Below are positions 25,723 through 36,349 of a stretch of 64,000 bases of DNA, in pieces; within the stretch, counting starts at the first letter, position 1, and the number at the start of each line of letters is the position of its first letter. The translations under genes were made by a program, and so were the position numbers. Origin of the DNA: Bacillota bacterium (GTDB lineage Bacteria > Bacillota > Clostridia > Monoglobales > Firm-18); contig JAKJBX010000007.1 of assembly GCA_022706765.1 (NCBI GenBank), forward strand, positions 1 through 64,000. Reading direction: 5' to 3'. The notes below the pieces were generated by a model. It was not told the origin of the DNA and made no database searches. It saw only the letters and a program-made list of their open reading frames with translations.

Positions 25723-26343
25723 ATGCCAAAAACTACATTATATGATATAAATGCCCAAAAGGTTGGCGAGATAGAGCTCAGCGACGGCATCTTCGGCGCA
25801 AACATCAACAGCGAAGCCATCCACACGCTGGTCGTCAACTACCTGGCAAACCAAAGACAGGGTACGCAAAGCACCAAGACCCGCACTGAAGTACGCGGCG
25901 GCGGCAGAAAGCCGTGGCGTCAGAAGGGTACGGGCCGTGCGCGTCAGGGCAGCATCCGTTCACCGCAGTGGACGGGCGGCGGCGTTGCGCTGGGTCCCAA
26001 GCCCAGGAGCTACCGCTTCTCGGTCAACAAAAAGCTGCGCAGGGTAGCGCTGAAATCGGCGCTTTCCTCAAAGGTGGACACCGGCAGCATCATCGTCGTC
26101 GACGATTTGACGCTTGACACATTCAAAACCAAGGATTTCGCAAAAATCCTTTCAAAATTCGAGGTCAGCGATGCGCTGATCGTTACGGCGGACAAGAACG
26201 AGAACGTCGTCAGAGGTTCCCGCAACATCCCGAACATCAAGTCCACGTTGGTGACGACGCTGAATGTTTACGACATCGTCAAGTATGACAAATTTATCGT
26301 CACAAAGGACGCCGTCGCAAAGATTGAGGAGGTGTATGCGTAA
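25723..26343 (+). CDS. rplD: 50S ribosomal protein L4
   Basis: 206 aa. The extended loop lining the exit tunnel is visible ([40 protein letters not shown]). The globular part follows ([34 protein letters not shown]). SD GGAGG; overlaps rplW by one base. Confidence 0.97.
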   Translation: MPKTTLYDINAQKVGEIELSDGIFGANINSEAIHTLVVNYLANQRQGTQSTKTRTEVRGGGRKPWRQKGTGRARQGSIRSPQWTGGGVALGPKPRSYRFSVNKKLRRVALKSALSSKVDTGSIIVVDDLTLDTFKTKDFAKILSKFEVSDALIVTADKNENVVRGSRNIPNIKSTLVTTLNVYDIVKYDKFIVTKDAVAKIEEVYA

Positions 26344-26639
26344 TGCAAAGGACTGCATATGACATCATCAAAAGACCGATCATCACCGAAAAATCCATGG
26401 CTCAGGCGGCTGAAAAGAAGTATGTGTTCGAGGTCGCGAAGGACGTAAACAAAATCGAAATCAAAAAGGCTGTCGAGCAGGTGTTCGGCGTCAAGGTGCA
26501 AAAGGTCAACACCATGAACGTACTGGGCAAGATGAAACGGCAGGGCGTACACACCGGCAAACGTCCGGACTGGAAAAAAGCCATCGTCACGCTGACCGCC
26601 GACAGCAAGACCATCGAATTCTTCGACGGTATGAACTGA
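26343..26639 (+). CDS. rplW: 50S ribosomal protein L23
   Basis: 98 aa: [55 protein letters not shown]. Sits at the tunnel exit and serves as docking site for trigger factor and SRP. Its start follows rplD directly (TAATG). Confidence 0.97.
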   Translation: MQRTAYDIIKRPIITEKSMAQAAEKKYVFEVAKDVNKIEIKKAVEQVFGVKVQKVNTMNVLGKMKRQGVHTGKRPDWKKAIVTLTADSKTIEFFDGMN

Positions 26640-26670
26640 TTATCAGACTGTTAATAAGGAGTGAAAAACA

Positions 26671-27504
26671 TTGGCTATAAAGAAGTATAAACCGACCACG
26701 CCTTCGAGACGTTTTATGACGGTGTCAACCTTTGAAGAAATCGACAAGGTAGAGCCCGAGAAGTCGCTTCTCGTGAGCTTAAAGAGCAAGGCGGGCAGGA
26801 ACAATACCGGCAAGATCACCGTTCGCCACAGAGGCTGCGGCGCCAAGAGAAAATACAGGATCATCGACTTCAAAAGGGATAAGGACGGCGTAGCGGCTCA
26901 GGTTCTCTCCATCGAGTACGACCCGAACCGCAGCGCGAACATCGCACTGGTGCAGTATGAGGACGGCGAAAAAACCTACATTCTCGCACCGGTCGGTCTG
27001 AAAAAGGGCATGACGATCATGTCCGGCCCGACCGCCGACATCATTCCCGGCAGCGCAATGCAGATCAAAGACATCCCCGTCGGTACGCTGATCCACAACG
27101 TCGAGCTGTACCCCGGCAGAGGCGGGCAGCTTGTCCGCAGCGCAGGCAATTCGGCGCAGCTGATGGCAAAAGACGCCGAGTATTCACAGGTGCGTCTGCC
27201 GTCGGGCGAGGTGCGCATGATCAGAACCGAGTGCAGAGCGTCCATCGGTCAGGTCAGCAACACCGACCACGAGAACATCTCCATCGGTAAAGCGGGCAGA
27301 AAGCGCCATATGGGCTTCCGTCCGACCGTCAGGGGCAGCGTCATGAACCCCAACGACCATCCGCACGGCGGCGGCGAGGGAAAGTCGCCCATCGGCCGTC
27401 CGTCACCCGTCACCCCCTGGGGCAAGCCGGCGCTGGGTCTTAAAACCAGAAAGCACAAAAAAGCGTCTAACAAGTTCATCGTTAAGCGCAGAGGCTCAAA
27501 ATAA
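26671..27504 (+). CDS. rplB: 50S ribosomal protein L2
   Basis: 277 aa from a TTG start (SD AAGGAGTG). Family blocks: [51 protein letters not shown] and the C-terminal [20 protein letters not shown] with the conserved histidine near the peptidyl-transferase centre. Confidence 0.97.
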   Translation: MAIKKYKPTTPSRRFMTVSTFEEIDKVEPEKSLLVSLKSKAGRNNTGKITVRHRGCGAKRKYRIIDFKRDKDGVAAQVLSIEYDPNRSANIALVQYEDGEKTYILAPVGLKKGMTIMSGPTADIIPGSAMQIKDIPVGTLIHNVELYPGRGGQLVRSAGNSAQLMAKDAEYSQVRLPSGEVRMIRTECRASIGQVSNTDHENISIGKAGRKRHMGFRPTVRGSVMNPNDHPHGGGEGKSPIGRPSPVTPWGKPALGLKTRKHKKASNKFIVKRRGSK

Positions 27505-27563
27505 AGAGCATCCCGCCGCATAAAATTTGATTTACGCAATTCTCGAAAGGAGGAATTTCCAGA

Positions 27564-27842
27564 ATGGGTCGTTCAGTCAAAAAAGGACCGTTTGTGAGTG
27601 AAGTGTTGATAAAAAGAGTCATAGATATGAACAAATCGGGCGAAAAAAGGGTTCTTAAAACATGGTCCCGTCCCTCCACCATTTTCCCCGAGATGGTCGG
27701 ACACACCATCGCAGTGCATGACGGCAAAAAGCACGTGCCGGTGTATGTCACGGAGGACATGGTCGGACACAAGCTCGGCGAATTCGCCCCCACAAGAACG
27801 TACAGGGGACACGCCGGCGCAAAGACTTCAAAAGTGAAGTAA
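27564..27842 (+). CDS. rpsS: 30S ribosomal protein S19
   Basis: 92 aa: [51 protein letters not shown]. Head of the 30S subunit, binds 16S rRNA with S13. SD AAAGGAGG. Confidence 0.97.
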   Translation: MGRSVKKGPFVSEVLIKRVIDMNKSGEKRVLKTWSRPSTIFPEMVGHTIAVHDGKKHVPVYVTEDMVGHKLGEFAPTRTYRGHAGAKTSKVK

Positions 27843-27869
27843 ATCCTATTTGAAAGGAGGCACAAGAGG

Positions 27870-28424
27870 ATGCCAAATGTCGCAGTCGCAAAAAACAATC
27901 ACGTGCGCATTTCAGCGCAAAAGGTTAAAATCGTGATCGATTTAATCCGCAGCAAGCCGATAGGTCAGGCGATCGCAATACTTCGCAACACACCGAAGGC
28001 GGCAAGCAAGCCTGTTGAAAAGCTATTGCTTTCGGCAATCGCCAATGCCGAGAACAATCACAATATGGATGTAGACGCTTTGTATGTCGCAGAAATCTTT
28101 GCAAATCAGGGGCCGACAATGAAGCGTGTGCAGCCGAGGGCACAGGGAAGGGCGTTTCGAATTTTGAAGCGCACCAGCCACATCACCATCGTGCTCAAAG
28201 AAAAGGAGCAGCCGGCAGCGCCTGTTAAAGAGGACACCGCATCAAAGGCGAAAAAGCCCGCAGCCAAGAAACCGGCGGCCAAGAAACCTGCCGCAGCTAA
28301 AAAGCCCGCAGTCAAAAAGGCGGCGGACACCGAAGAAAAACCCAAGAAGCCGAGAGCAGCCAAGAAAAAAGCTGAAACCGCTTCTGACGTCGTAGAAACC
28401 GCTGCGGACGCAGCACAAGAATAA
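27870..28424 (+). CDS. rplV: 50S ribosomal protein L22 with Lys/Ala/Pro-rich tail
   Basis: 184 aa, whereas the family is usually about 110-115. Residues 1-112 are normal L22 ([59 protein letters not shown]). From about residue 115 a low-complexity tail follows, made of [11 protein letters not shown]-type repeats, then acidic-mixed sequence ending AADAAQE. Such histone-H1-like tails on L22 occur in some Firmicutes and probably extend into solvent or contact rRNA. SD AAAGGAGG. Confidence 0.95.
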   Translation: MPNVAVAKNNHVRISAQKVKIVIDLIRSKPIGQAIAILRNTPKAASKPVEKLLLSAIANAENNHNMDVDALYVAEIFANQGPTMKRVQPRAQGRAFRILKRTSHITIVLKEKEQPAAPVKEDTASKAKKPAAKKPAAKKPAAAKKPAVKKAADTEEKPKKPRAAKKKAETASDVVETAADAAQE

Positions 28425-28444
28425 TTCGGGCAAGGAGGTAGATT

Positions 28445-29134
28445 ATGGGACAAAAAATACATCCGCATGGATTACGCGTAGGCGTTATTAAAGATTGGGA
28501 TTCCCGTTGGTTTGCAGACGACAAGAGCTTTGGCGACAGCATCGTCGAAGACTACAAGATTCGTAAATTTTTGAAAAAAGCGCTTTATCAGGCGGGAATA
28601 TCAAAGATAGAAATCGAGAAAAAAGCAAACAAGGTCAAAATCATCATCTTCACCGCAAAGCCGGGCATCATCATCGGCAAGGGCGGTGCGGAGATCGACA
28701 GGCTCAAAAACACCGTACAGAAAATGATCGGCAAAGAGGTGTCGCTGAACATCTCGGAGATCCGCAACGCAGACCTCGACGCACAGCTTGTCGCGGAGAA
28801 CATCGCGTCGCAGCTTGAAAGACGTATCTCTTTCAGAAAAGCGATGAAGGGTTCCATGGGCAGAACCATGAAAATGGGTGCAAAGGGCATCAAAACCCTG
28901 TGCTCGGGCAGACTGGGCGGTGCGGAAATCGCGCGCTCGGAGCACTACCACGAAGGTACCATCCCGCTTCAAACCATCAGGGCAGACATCGACTACGGCT
29001 TTGCGGAGGCGAACACCACCTACGGCAAGATCGGCGTCAAGGTGTGGATTTATAAGGGTGAGATCCTTCCCGAGAGCAGAAAGGCACCGAAGGCGGAAGG
29101 AGGAAAGAGTCATGCTGTCCCCAAAAAGGGTTAA
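28445..29134 (+). CDS. rpsC: 30S ribosomal protein S3
   Basis: 229 aa. N-domain [22 protein letters not shown] domain with the GxxG loop in [15 protein letters not shown]-domain [20 protein letters not shown] and [14 protein letters not shown]. Lines the mRNA entry tunnel. Its last 23 nt overlap rplP. Confidence 0.97.
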   Translation: MGQKIHPHGLRVGVIKDWDSRWFADDKSFGDSIVEDYKIRKFLKKALYQAGISKIEIEKKANKVKIIIFTAKPGIIIGKGGAEIDRLKNTVQKMIGKEVSLNISEIRNADLDAQLVAENIASQLERRISFRKAMKGSMGRTMKMGAKGIKTLCSGRLGGAEIARSEHYHEGTIPLQTIRADIDYGFAEANTTYGKIGVKVWIYKGEILPESRKAPKAEGGKSHAVPKKG

Positions 29135-29537
29135 ATATCGCAGAGTTTTCCGTGGCAGAATGACGGGCACGGCAACCAGGGGCAACACCGTCACATACGG
29201 CGATTACGGCTTGCAGGCGTTAGAGCCGGCATGGATCACCGCCAACCAGATCGAGGCGGCGCGTATCGCCATGACACGTTATATCAAGAGGGGCGGTCAG
29301 GTCTGGATCAAGATTTTCCCCGACAAGCCGGTTACCCAAAAGCCCGCCGAAACACGTATGGGCAGCGGTAAAGGCTCGCCCGAATACTGGGTAGCGGTCG
29401 TCAAGCCTGCCAGAGTGATGTTTGAAATCGGCGGCGTCAGCGAGGATGTGGCAAGAGAAGCTATGCGCCTTGCCGCGAACAAGCTCCCCGTCAAATGCAA
29501 GTTCATCCGAAAAGAAAGTGAGGGTGAGAGTGTATGA
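29112..29537 (+). CDS. rplP: 50S ribosomal protein L16
   Basis: 141 aa. [78 protein letters not shown]. Start 29112 follows the SD GGAAGGAGG that lies inside the rpsC end. Binds near the A site of 23S rRNA. Confidence 0.96.
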   Translation: MLSPKRVKYRRVFRGRMTGTATRGNTVTYGDYGLQALEPAWITANQIEAARIAMTRYIKRGGQVWIKIFPDKPVTQKPAETRMGSGKGSPEYWVAVVKPARVMFEIGGVSEDVAREAMRLAANKLPVKCKFIRKESEGESV

Positions 29538-29734
29538 AAATCGGCAAATTAAGGGATTTATCCATAAACGAGCTGACCGAAAAGCTAAAAGACTCCAAGA
29601 CAGAGCTTTTTAATCTGCGTTTTCAGCAGGCGACCAACCAACTCGACAACCCTATGAGAATCGTTGAGGTTAAAAAGACCATTGCAAGAATCAACACGCT
29701 TCTTAAAGAAGAAGCGCTGAAAACTGCGAAATAA
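29534..29734 (+). CDS. rpmC: 50S ribosomal protein L29
   Basis: 66 aa two-helix protein: [51 protein letters not shown]. Overlaps rplP by 4 nt (ATGA). Located near the tunnel exit beside L23. Confidence 0.96.
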   Translation: MKIGKLRDLSINELTEKLKDSKTELFNLRFQQATNQLDNPMRIVEVKKTIARINTLLKEEALKTAK

Positions 29735-29747
29735 GGAGGGATTTTAG

Positions 29748-30005
29748 TTGTCAGAGAGAAATTACCGAAAGACCAGAATCGGCAGGGTCGTCAGCGACAA
29801 AATGGACAAGACGATCACCGTTGCCATCGAGGACAGCGCGTCGCATCCTCTTTATAAAAAGGTCATCAAGCGCACATATAAGCTCAAAGCGCACGACGAG
29901 AACAACGCCTGCGGCGTCGGCGACAAGGTTAAAGTCATGGAAACAAGACCCTTGTCGAAGGACAAAAGGTGGCGCCTTGTTGAGATTATTGAAAAGGCAC
30001 AATAG
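29748..30005 (+). CDS. rpsQ: 30S ribosomal protein S17
   Basis: 85 aa from a TTG start after [47 protein letters not shown] and [16 protein letters not shown] are the family blocks. Early-binding 30S protein with an OB fold. Confidence 0.96.
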   Translation: MSERNYRKTRIGRVVSDKMDKTITVAIEDSASHPLYKKVIKRTYKLKAHDENNACGVGDKVKVMETRPLSKDKRWRLVEIIEKAQ

Positions 30006-30041
30006 TTTGACTATTTTATTTCGTGAAAGGAGGACGTCACC

Positions 30042-30410
30042 GTGGTACAGCAGCAAACACTGTTAAAGGTAGCCGATAACACAGGCGCAAAGGAAATCAT
30101 GTGCATCAGGGTTATGGGCGGCTCGGTCAGACGTTACGGGAATGTCGGCGACGTGATTATTGCTTCGGTCAAAAAAGCAACGCCCGGCGGAGTTGTTAAA
30201 AAAGGCGACGTTGTGAAAGCGGTCATCGTGCGCTCGGTCAAGGGTGTGCGCAGACAGGACGGCTCATATATCAAGTTCGACGAGAACGCAGCAGTTATCA
30301 TCAGGGACGACAAAAACCCCAGGGGAACACGTATCTTCGGTCCGGTTGCAAGGGAGCTTCGTGATAAGGAATATATGAAGATCCTCTCGCTGGCGCCGGA
30401 AGTCCTATAA
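30042..30410 (+). CDS. rplN: 50S ribosomal protein L14
   Basis: 122 aa from a GTG start after [38 protein letters not shown]-type block ([20 protein letters not shown]), [20 protein letters not shown]. Interface protein of the 50S subunit. Confidence 0.97.
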   Translation: MVQQQTLLKVADNTGAKEIMCIRVMGGSVRRYGNVGDVIIASVKKATPGGVVKKGDVVKAVIVRSVKGVRRQDGSYIKFDENAAVIIRDDKNPRGTRIFGPVARELRDKEYMKILSLAPEVL

Positions 30411-30435
30411 TGCGAGCAGCGAATTTCAACACAAA

Positions 30436-30478
30436 TCACATTGCGCCGGAGGCGTTTTAGTCAAATTTGTGTTATAAG
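30436..30478 (+). repeat. hairpin in the rplN-rplX gap
   Basis: ACACAAAT and ATTTGTGT lie either side of an inner stem CGCC/GGCG. It fills the unusually wide gap between two genes normally a few bases apart and could be an RNA-processing or regulatory structure. Confidence 0.4.
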
Positions 30479-30494
30479 GGAAGGATGGCTTAAA

Positions 30495-30815
30495 TTGAGT
30501 AATAAACTGCACATAAAAAAAGGGGACACCGTCATTGTGCTCTCGGGCAAGGACAAAGCCAAAAAGGGCAAGGTGCTTTCCGTAATCCCCAAAAAGGAAG
30601 CAGTCATCGTTGAGGGTGTAGCCATGGCGACCAAGCACAAAAAGCCGAGGCGGCAGGGCGATGCCGGCGGGATCATCCATCAGGAGACTCCCATCAGAGC
30701 CTGCAAGGTTATGCACGTTTGCGGCAAGTGCGGACGCCCGACGAGAATCGGCAGGCAGGTGCTTGAAAGCGGCGAGATCGTCCGTGTATGCAAGCACTGT
30801 GCCGAAATAATCTGA
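30495..30815 (+). CDS. rplX: 50S ribosomal protein L24
   Basis: 106 aa from a TTG start; the earlier in-frame ATG at 30441 lacks an [25 protein letters not shown] is the KOW motif, then [20 protein letters not shown] and a zinc-like [15 protein letters not shown] end. Assembly initiator of the 50S subunit. Confidence 0.95.
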   Translation: MSNKLHIKKGDTVIVLSGKDKAKKGKVLSVIPKKEAVIVEGVAMATKHKKPRRQGDAGGIIHQETPIRACKVMHVCGKCGRPTRIGRQVLESGEIVRVCKHCAEII

Positions 30816-30846
30816 GCAATGCACGAAAGGAGGATGGCATAAACAG

Positions 30847-31389
30847 ATGGCAAGAATGAAGGACTACTATATCAAAGAAGTTTCACCTGCGCTGATGAAA
30901 AAGTTTAACTATAAAAGTGCGATGGAGATCCCGAAGCTGGACAAAATCATTGTCAACATGGGCGTCGGCGATGCCAAGGATAACGCTAAGATCCTGGATT
31001 CAGCGGCAAGCGAATTGTCACTGATCACCGGTCAAAAGGCGGTCATCACCAAGGCGAAGAAGTCGGTCGCGGCATACAAGCTGCGTGAGGGCATGAGCAT
31101 CGGCTGCAAGGTAACGCTGCGAGGCGAAAGAATGTACGAGTTTTTAGACCGCTTGTTCAATGTGGCGCTGCCCCGTGTCCGTGACTTCCGCGGCATCAGC
31201 GGCAATGCGTTTGACGGCAGAGGCAACTATTCCTTTGGCATCAAAGAACAGATCATCTTCCCTGAGATCGACTATGACAAGATCGACAAAATCAGGGGCA
31301 TGGACGTTGCGTTTGTCACCACGGCAAAGACCGACGAGGAAGCCAAGGAGCTGCTGCTGCTTATGGGCGCGCCGCTGGTCCGAAACTGA
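30847..31389 (+). CDS. rplE: 50S ribosomal protein L5
   Basis: 180 aa. [80 protein letters not shown]. Binds 5S rRNA and contacts S13 in the 30S head. SD AAAGGAGG. Confidence 0.97.
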   Translation: MARMKDYYIKEVSPALMKKFNYKSAMEIPKLDKIIVNMGVGDAKDNAKILDSAASELSLITGQKAVITKAKKSVAAYKLREGMSIGCKVTLRGERMYEFLDRLFNVALPRVRDFRGISGNAFDGRGNYSFGIKEQIIFPEIDYDKIDKIRGMDVAFVTTAKTDEEAKELLLLMGAPLVRN

Positions 31390-31463
31390 TCGGGAAAAGA
31401 GGACGGCGTCTTTGGTTTTAAGGCGCAAGCAAGTGCGTATTTGAGATACGAGGAGGATTTATA

Positions 31464-31649
31464 GTGGCTAAAAAATCGATGATTTTAAAACAGCAGAAAA
31501 CGCCGAAGTTCAAGGTCCGCGCGTACAACCGCTGCAAGATCTGCGGCAGGCCGCACGCTTACCTGCGCAAGTTCGGCATTTGCAGAATATGTTTCAGAGA
31601 GCTTGCTCACGAGGGCAAAATCCCCGGGGTCAGAAAGGCAAGCTGGTAA
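31464..31649 (+). CDS. rpsN: 30S ribosomal protein S14, zinc-binding type
   Basis: 61 aa from GTG (SD GAGGAGG). The zinc motif [20 protein letters not shown] marks the type-Z form, which does not need the zinc-free paralogue. Ends PGVRKASW as usual. Confidence 0.96.
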   Translation: MAKKSMILKQQKTPKFKVRAYNRCKICGRPHAYLRKFGICRICFRELAHEGKIPGVRKASW

Positions 31650-31735
31650 GACTGTCCGGGCGTATGCCCGCCATGCTCAACAATAAGTCAGTACAGGGCC
31701 GCCGGTGCGGCCGTATACCGGAAGGAGGTTACATT

Positions 31736-32134
31736 ATGCAAATAACAGACCCAATTGCAGATTTGCTGACAAGGATAAGAAATGCCAACAGCGCCAAGCA
31801 CGAAACGGTAGATATTCCCGCATCAAATATCAAAAAGGCAATGGTCCAGATACTGTTTGAAGAGGGTTACATCAAAAAATACGAGGTCACCGACGACGAC
31901 AGGCAGGGCAACATCCGCGTATGGCTCAAATACGGCGAGGGCAAGAAGCAGGTCATCGCAGGACTTAAAAGGGTGTCGAAGCCCGGTCTTAGGGTTTACG
32001 CAAACCGCGAGGAGCTTCCGAGGGTCTTAAAGGGGCTCGGAATCGCGATCATCTCGACGTCCAAGGGCATCATGACGGACAAAAGGGCAAGGCGTGAAAA
32101 CGTCGGCGGCGAGGTTTTGGCATTCGTCTGGTAA
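31736..32134 (+). CDS. rpsH: 30S ribosomal protein S8
   Basis: 132 aa; ATG 31736 follows GGAAGGAGG, so the longer frame upstream is not used. [58 protein letters not shown]. Central 16S binder, in many bacteria the repressor of the spc operon. Confidence 0.97.
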   Translation: MQITDPIADLLTRIRNANSAKHETVDIPASNIKKAMVQILFEEGYIKKYEVTDDDRQGNIRVWLKYGEGKKQVIAGLKRVSKPGLRVYANREELPRVLKGLGIAIISTSKGIMTDKRARRENVGGEVLAFVW

Positions 32135-32182
32135 TCAAAAGTTTATGCTTTCGCAAAGCTATTTCTGTTGGAGGTGAAATAA

Positions 32183-32731
32183 ATGTCACGTATAGGAAAG
32201 ATGCCCATCGCAATTCCGGCGGGCGTGGACTTTAAGCTCAGCGGCGGCAACAACGTCGTGGTCAAGGGTCCGAACGGCACGCTGTCAAGGGAATTGCACG
32301 GCGATATGATTATTAAGGTCGACGGTTCGACCGTTACGGTTGAGCGTCCGTCCGAGCAGAAGCTGCACAAGTCGCTGCACGGGCTGACGAGGACACTTAT
32401 TGCAAACATGGTCGACGGTGTGACAAGCGGCTTTTCCAAGCAGCTCGACATCAACGGCGTCGGTTACCGTGCGCAAAAGCAGGGGAAGAAGCTGGTGCTC
32501 ACACTGGGTTACTCTCATCCCGTCGAAATGGAAGAGCCTGACGGCATTACCATCGACGTGCCTGCGCCGAACCAAATCATTGTCAAGGGCGCAGACAAGC
32601 AGCTGGTCGGTCACGTCGCGTCGAAGATCAGGGAGAAAAGACCGCCTGAGCCGTACAAGGGCAAGGGCATCAAATATTCCGACGAGCGTATTCGCAGGAA
32701 AGAGGGTAAGGCAGGCGCCAAGAAGAAGTAA
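32183..32731 (+). CDS. rplF: 50S ribosomal protein L6
   Basis: 182 aa. [54 protein letters not shown] and the end [20 protein letters not shown]. Near the factor-binding site. SD GGAGGTG. Confidence 0.97.
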   Translation: MSRIGKMPIAIPAGVDFKLSGGNNVVVKGPNGTLSRELHGDMIIKVDGSTVTVERPSEQKLHKSLHGLTRTLIANMVDGVTSGFSKQLDINGVGYRAQKQGKKLVLTLGYSHPVEMEEPDGITIDVPAPNQIIVKGADKQLVGHVASKIREKRPPEPYKGKGIKYSDERIRRKEGKAGAKKK

Positions 32732-32774
32732 AGTGATTTCTTTTTGGCAGCATTACGGAAGGAGTGTGAAGCAC

Positions 32775-33137
32775 ATGATCAAGAAGATCGGAAGCAATAT
32801 CGCAAGAAAGAGGCGCCACATCCGTGTCCGCAAGAAGATCAGCGGCACAGCGGCATGTCCGAGACTAAACGTTTACAGAAGCCTTAAAAATATATATGCC
32901 CAACTCATCGACGATGACAAGGGCGTAACGCTTGCACAGGCATCCACACTTGACGCCTCGCTGAGCGGCAGCTACGGCGGTAATAAGGACGCCGCAAAGG
33001 CTGTCGGCAAGCTGATCGCCGAAAAAGCGGCGGCGGCAGGCATCAAGCAGGTCGTGTTCGACCGTGGAGGCTACCTCTACCACGGACGTGTGCAGGAGCT
33101 TGCAGAAGGCGCCCGGGAAGGCGGACTGGATTTCTGA
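32775..33137 (+). CDS. rplR: 50S ribosomal protein L18
   Basis: 120 aa from the ATG at 32775 (SD AAGGAGTG). [40 protein letters not shown] and [25 protein letters not shown] in pieces. Binds 5S rRNA with L5. Confidence 0.96.
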   Translation: MIKKIGSNIARKRRHIRVRKKISGTAACPRLNVYRSLKNIYAQLIDDDKGVTLAQASTLDASLSGSYGGNKDAAKAVGKLIAEKAAAAGIKQVVFDRGGYLYHGRVQELAEGAREGGLDF

Positions 33138-33179
33138 TTTTTTTAAGGTCGTTATAAATGATGATAAAGAGGTGAGTTT

Positions 33180-33710
33180 ATGGCAAAGAGAATCGACGCA
33201 GGAACAGTTGATATTAAAGAAAAGGTTGTTACCATAAATCGTGTTGCCAAGGTTGTCAAGGGCGGACGTACGTTCCGTTTCAGCGCACTGGTCGTCGTTG
33301 GTGACGAAAAGGGTCGGGTCGGCTGCGGCATGGGCAAGGCTGCCGAAATTCCCGATGCGATCCGCAAGGGCATTGAGGACGCAAAGAAGAACATGATCGA
33401 GGTACCGCTCGTCGGCACGACGATTCCGCACCAGATCATCGGCAAGTATTGCGCAGGCGAGGTGCTGTTAAAGCCCGCCACAGAGGGTACGGGCGTTATC
33501 GCCGGCGGCTCGGCGCGTGCGGTATTGGAGCTTGCGGGCATCCGCGACATCCGTGCGAAGTCCCTGCGTTCAAACAACCCGAGAAACGTAGTCAACGCAA
33601 CCATACAAGGGCTTGCGTCGCTTCGCAACGACGAAGTCGTGGCAAAGCAGCGCGGGATCACCACAACGCAGGTTTACCGTGGCAAGTCTGACGAAGCGGC
33701 AAACGCATAA
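33180..33710 (+). CDS. rpsE: 30S ribosomal protein S5
   Basis: 176 aa. [80 protein letters not shown]. Has a role in decoding fidelity. SD AGAGGTGA. Confidence 0.97.
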   Translation: MAKRIDAGTVDIKEKVVTINRVAKVVKGGRTFRFSALVVVGDEKGRVGCGMGKAAEIPDAIRKGIEDAKKNMIEVPLVGTTIPHQIIGKYCAGEVLLKPATEGTGVIAGGSARAVLELAGIRDIRAKSLRSNNPRNVVNATIQGLASLRNDEVVAKQRGITTTQVYRGKSDEAANA

Positions 33711-33723
33711 GGAGGATTAAAAG

Positions 33724-33906
33724 GTGGCTAATCAATTAAAGGTTACGCTTGTGAAAAGCACGATCGGTCGCAAGGACGACCAAATAGCTACTGTTGCGGC
33801 GCTCGGTCTGCGTAAGATCCGCAGCGAGGTCGTGCACAACGACACCCCTCAGATCAGAGGCATGGTCAACAAAGTCAAGCATTTGGTTACAATCGAAGAG
33901 ATATAA
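33724..33906 (+). CDS. rpmD: 50S ribosomal protein L30
   Basis: 60 aa from GTG (SD AAGGAGG). [54 protein letters not shown]. Small globular 50S protein. Confidence 0.96.
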   Translation: MANQLKVTLVKSTIGRKDDQIATVAALGLRKIRSEVVHNDTPQIRGMVNKVKHLVTIEEI

Positions 33907-33935
33907 TTGAAAAGACAAGAAGGAGGTGTGGCAAA

Positions 33936-34376
33936 ATGAAACTGAGTGAATTGTCACCGGCCGTTGGTTCGAGCAAAGCGCCGAAGCGTAAAGGCAGAGG
34001 TCATGCAAGCGGCAACGGCAAAACGGCGGGCAAGGGTCACAAGGGTCAGAACGCACGAAGCGGCGGCGGCGTACGCCCGGGCTTTGAGGGCGGACAGATG
34101 CCCCTTTACAGACGTTTGCCCAAGCGTGGTTTTACGAATATTTTTGCGAAGAAATACGTTGAGGTCAATGTTGAAGAGCTGGTTAAATTCGACGCGGGCA
34201 CAGAAGTTACGGCGCAGCTTTTGAAAGAGACGGGCGTTATTTCTAAGATAAACGACGGGATCGTGATCCTCGGCAGGGGAGAGATCGGCGTAGGGCTGAC
34301 CGTCAAGGCGAAGCGGTTTTCTAAATCGGCGGAGGAAAAGATCGTCAGCGCCGGCGGAAAGGTAGAGGTGGTTTGA
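33936..34376 (+). CDS. rplO: 50S ribosomal protein L15
   Basis: 146 aa. [58 protein letters not shown]. The N-terminal extension threads into 23S rRNA. secY starts right after its stop. Confidence 0.97.
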   Translation: MKLSELSPAVGSSKAPKRKGRGHASGNGKTAGKGHKGQNARSGGGVRPGFEGGQMPLYRRLPKRGFTNIFAKKYVEVNVEELVKFDAGTEVTAQLLKETGVISKINDGIVILGRGEIGVGLTVKAKRFSKSAEEKIVSAGGKVEVV

Positions 34377-34377
34377 G

Positions 34378-35655
34378 TTGTTTCAGATTCTCAGAAACGC
34401 CTGGAAGATACCCGATTTAAGGAAGAAAATCCTTTTTACGTTTTTTATGATCGTCATATTCCGTTTGGGCTCCTATGTTCCGGTACCGTTCGTCGCAAAG
34501 GAAGCGCTGCAACAGATGATCCAGAGTGCGGGCGACAACTCGCTGCTCAATTTCTTTGACACCTTCTCGGGCGGCGCATTCGGTAATGCGACGTTGTTTG
34601 CGATGAGTATCACCCCATACGTCAACGCCTCCATCATCATGCAGCTGCTCACCATCGCCATTCCGGCTTTGGAGCGTCTGCAAAAAGAGGGCGAAGAAGG
34701 CAGGAAAAAGCTTGCGCAGTGGTCAAGGTATCTGACGGTCGTGCTCGGCTTTGTCCAGGCGCTCGGTCTGTACTTCACGCTGGCAAGCAATCAGGTGAAC
34801 GCCATCACGGCGCCCGGTTTTGTTTCGGGCATGACGGTGGTGCTGTCGTTTACGGCGGGTACCGCGTTCCTGATGTGGATCGGCGAACAAATCAATGAAA
34901 AGGGTATCGGCAACGGTATCTCACTGCTCATCTTTGCGGGTATCGTATCCCGCGGACCGAGCATGATCATGGCAATTATCGCAGGCAACATGAACGTTTT
35001 TGCGGTCATCGGTCTGCTGATTTTGGCGCTGTTGGTCATTGCGGCGGTCGTCACGATGAACACCTCGGAGCGCAGGATCCCCGTCCAGTACGCTAAGCGT
35101 GTGGTGGGCAGGAAGATGTACGGCGGGCAGAGCACGCACATCCCGATCAAGCTTTTGTCGGCGGGCGTTATCCCGATCATCTTTGCGATGAGCATTATGC
35201 AGTTCCCCGGAACGCTGGCAGGTTTCTTCGGCAAGACTTCGGGCAGCGGCGGCTGGCTTGGCACGGTGCTTGGCTGGCTTTCACCGAGCAGCGCTTTCTA
35301 TTCGGTTGCGTATTTCCTGCTCATATTGTTCTTCACCTATTTCTATACGGCGGTCCAGTTCAACCCGATTGAAATTGCGAACAATATGAAGAAAAACGGC
35401 GGCTTCATCCCCGGGCTTCGTCCGGGCAAGCCGACCAGCGACTTCATCACGAGGGTGCTGTCACGCATCACCATCGCCGGCGCGATTTTCTTAGGCGTCA
35501 TCGCTGTGCTCCCGATTACAATGGCAAGTTCGAGCTTTGCGGGTATCAGCATTGGCGGAACCTCCGTACTGATTGCGGTCGGCGTTGCGCTCGACACCGT
35601 CAAGCAGATGGAATCACAAATGCTCATGCGCCACTACAAGGGCTTTTTAGAATAA
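34378..35655 (+). CDS. secY: preprotein translocase subunit SecY
   Basis: 425-aa integral membrane protein with ten hydrophobic segments, the channel of the Sec translocon. Typical blocks: FTFFMIVIFRLGSYVPVPFV, GNATLFAMSITPYVNASII, GEQINEKGIGNGISLLIFAG, PIKLLSAGVIPIIFAMSIMQ, NGGFIPGLRPGKPTSDFI. TTG start one base after the rplO stop. Conserved place between rplO and adk. Confidence 0.97.
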   Translation: MFQILRNAWKIPDLRKKILFTFFMIVIFRLGSYVPVPFVAKEALQQMIQSAGDNSLLNFFDTFSGGAFGNATLFAMSITPYVNASIIMQLLTIAIPALERLQKEGEEGRKKLAQWSRYLTVVLGFVQALGLYFTLASNQVNAITAPGFVSGMTVVLSFTAGTAFLMWIGEQINEKGIGNGISLLIFAGIVSRGPSMIMAIIAGNMNVFAVIGLLILALLVIAAVVTMNTSERRIPVQYAKRVVGRKMYGGQSTHIPIKLLSAGVIPIIFAMSIMQFPGTLAGFFGKTSGSGGWLGTVLGWLSPSSAFYSVAYFLLILFFTYFYTAVQFNPIEIANNMKKNGGFIPGLRPGKPTSDFITRVLSRITIAGAIFLGVIAVLPITMASSSFAGISIGGTSVLIAVGVALDTVKQMESQMLMRHYKGFLE

Positions 35656-35709
35656 TCCCGTAAAACGGAACCGTATCGGCAAAGCAATGACGGAAAGGGA
35701 ATGGTTATC

Positions 35710-36345
35710 ATGATGAGAATGCTGATCATGGGTGCGCCGGGCAGCGGCAAGGGCACACAGGCGGAATCTCTTGTCAAAAGGCTCTCGATCCCGTCGATTT
35801 CAACGGGCGATATGCTCCGCAGCGCTATTGCGGAGGGCACGGAAACCGGCAAACAGGCGGGGCGTTATATCAAGGACGGCAAGCTCGTCCCCGACGAGGT
35901 CATCATCGGCATCGTCATTGAGCGCATCGGCCGTGAGGATTGCAAGGCGGGCTATATGCTCGACGGCTTCCCGCGGACCCTTGGTCAGGCGGAGGCTATG
36001 GCAAAGGAGGGCATCGACATCGACGCCGCACTGTTTTTGGACGTCCCCGACGAGGTGATCATGAAGCGTCTCGGCGGCAGGCGTGTGTGCAGCTGCGGCA
36101 GCATCTACCATGTCGTGTCAAAGCCGTCGTCAAAGGGAGATGTTTGCGAGGTGTGCGGCAAGCCGCTGACCGTCCGTGAGGATGACAAGCCGGAAACCAT
36201 TGCCAAGCGTCTGGAAATCTACCATGTGCAGACGAAGCCGGTCATAGATTATTATGCGGCGCAGGGCAAGCTGCTCACGGTGGACGGCACCCGCAACGTC
36301 GAAGAGACGACGGAGCTGGTGCTCAGCTTGATCGGCAGGGGTTAA
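35710..36345 (+). CDS. adk: adenylate kinase
   Basis: 211 aa from the ATG at 35710 (SD AAAGGGA at 8-9 nt; the ATG at 35701 touches the SD). Converts ATP and AMP to two ADP. P-loop LIMGAPGSGKGTQAE, NMP domain STGDMLRSAIAEGTETG, DGFPRTLGQAEAM, and a four-cysteine zinc lid (CSCGSIYH..CEVCGKPL). Standard place after secY. Confidence 0.96.
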   Translation: MMRMLIMGAPGSGKGTQAESLVKRLSIPSISTGDMLRSAIAEGTETGKQAGRYIKDGKLVPDEVIIGIVIERIGREDCKAGYMLDGFPRTLGQAEAMAKEGIDIDAALFLDVPDEVIMKRLGGRRVCSCGSIYHVVSKPSSKGDVCEVCGKPLTVREDDKPETIAKRLEIYHVQTKPVIDYYAAQGKLLTVDGTRNVEETTELVLSLIGRG

Positions 36346-36349
36346 ATTT

